A stretch of DNA of 5,491 bases. Source: CALARM01 sp964431735. GTDB lineage: Bacteria; Vulcanimicrobiota; SpSt-956; JAKJGF01. A program made the translations under genes and the position numbers. Each line of letters starts with the position of its first letter. The stretch's first letter is position 1. The stretch lies in NCBI GenBank assembly GCA_964431735.1, contig CAYSLJ010000272.1:1-5491 (forward strand), read 5' to 3'. A model generated the notes under the pieces. It saw only the letters and a list, made by a program, of their open reading frames with translations, was not told the origin of the DNA and did not search any database. Below, one piece after another: positions 5,490-5,491 of this stretch.

Positions 5490-5491
5490 TC

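Overview
The window reads as AT-rich bacterial DNA (by eye about one third G+C), with AGA and ATA favoured for Arg and Ile and the standard genetic code. It carries three complete genes, all on the + strand. The first protein matches the Bacillus-type guanine deaminase closely. The second joins FHA domains to a SUMF1/FGE-like domain, an architecture I associate with signalling-rich, often uncultured bacteria. The third I do not recognise. I cannot assign a phylum; a low-GC anaerobe or candidate-phylum bacterium is a guess.

Layout. A 53-bp sequence at 1-53 returns perfectly in inverted orientation at 5437-5489, so nearly the whole window lies between inverted repeats. Each copy can itself fold into a two-part hairpin. 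Inside are: (i) 54-258, a leader with a small palindromic GC-rich heptad repeat; (ii) 259-987, a guanine deaminase (guaD-like) with an N-terminal extension of about 70 residues; (iii) 988-1468, an AT-rich gap with a weak terminator, two more clusters of the same 7-bp-period repeat and a candidate promoter; (iv) 1469-4189, a 906-residue protein with four FHA or FHA-like domains, a linker of three 28-residue tandem repeats, and a C-terminal SUMF1 fold lacking the catalytic cysteine pair of true formylglycine-generating enzymes; (v) 4190-4480, a gap with an 8-bp inverted repeat just upstream of a plausible promoter; (vi) 4481-5416, an orphan 311-residue protein with a glycine-rich alternating pattern, one hydrophobic segment and a charged tail, ending 20 bp before the right repeat.

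The gaps between genes are long and two genes have their own candidate promoters, so this looks like three separate transcription units rather than an operon. No direct functional link between the genes can be shown. The FHA protein looks like a cytoplasmic phosphothreonine-reading scaffold: only the fourth FHA domain keeps the complete binding signature, and the SUMF1 domain is probably a binding module rather than an enzyme. No transposase, recombinase, reverse transcriptase or kinase is encoded here. The inverted repeats are therefore either the ends of a non-autonomous mobile unit or two copies of a dispersed palindromic repeat that happen to bound the segment, possibly because an assembly broke there.

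The first in-frame ATGs of the second and third genes (1436 and 4472) are probably not the true starts. Ribosome-binding sites favour 1469 and 4481, and residue numbers below use those starts.
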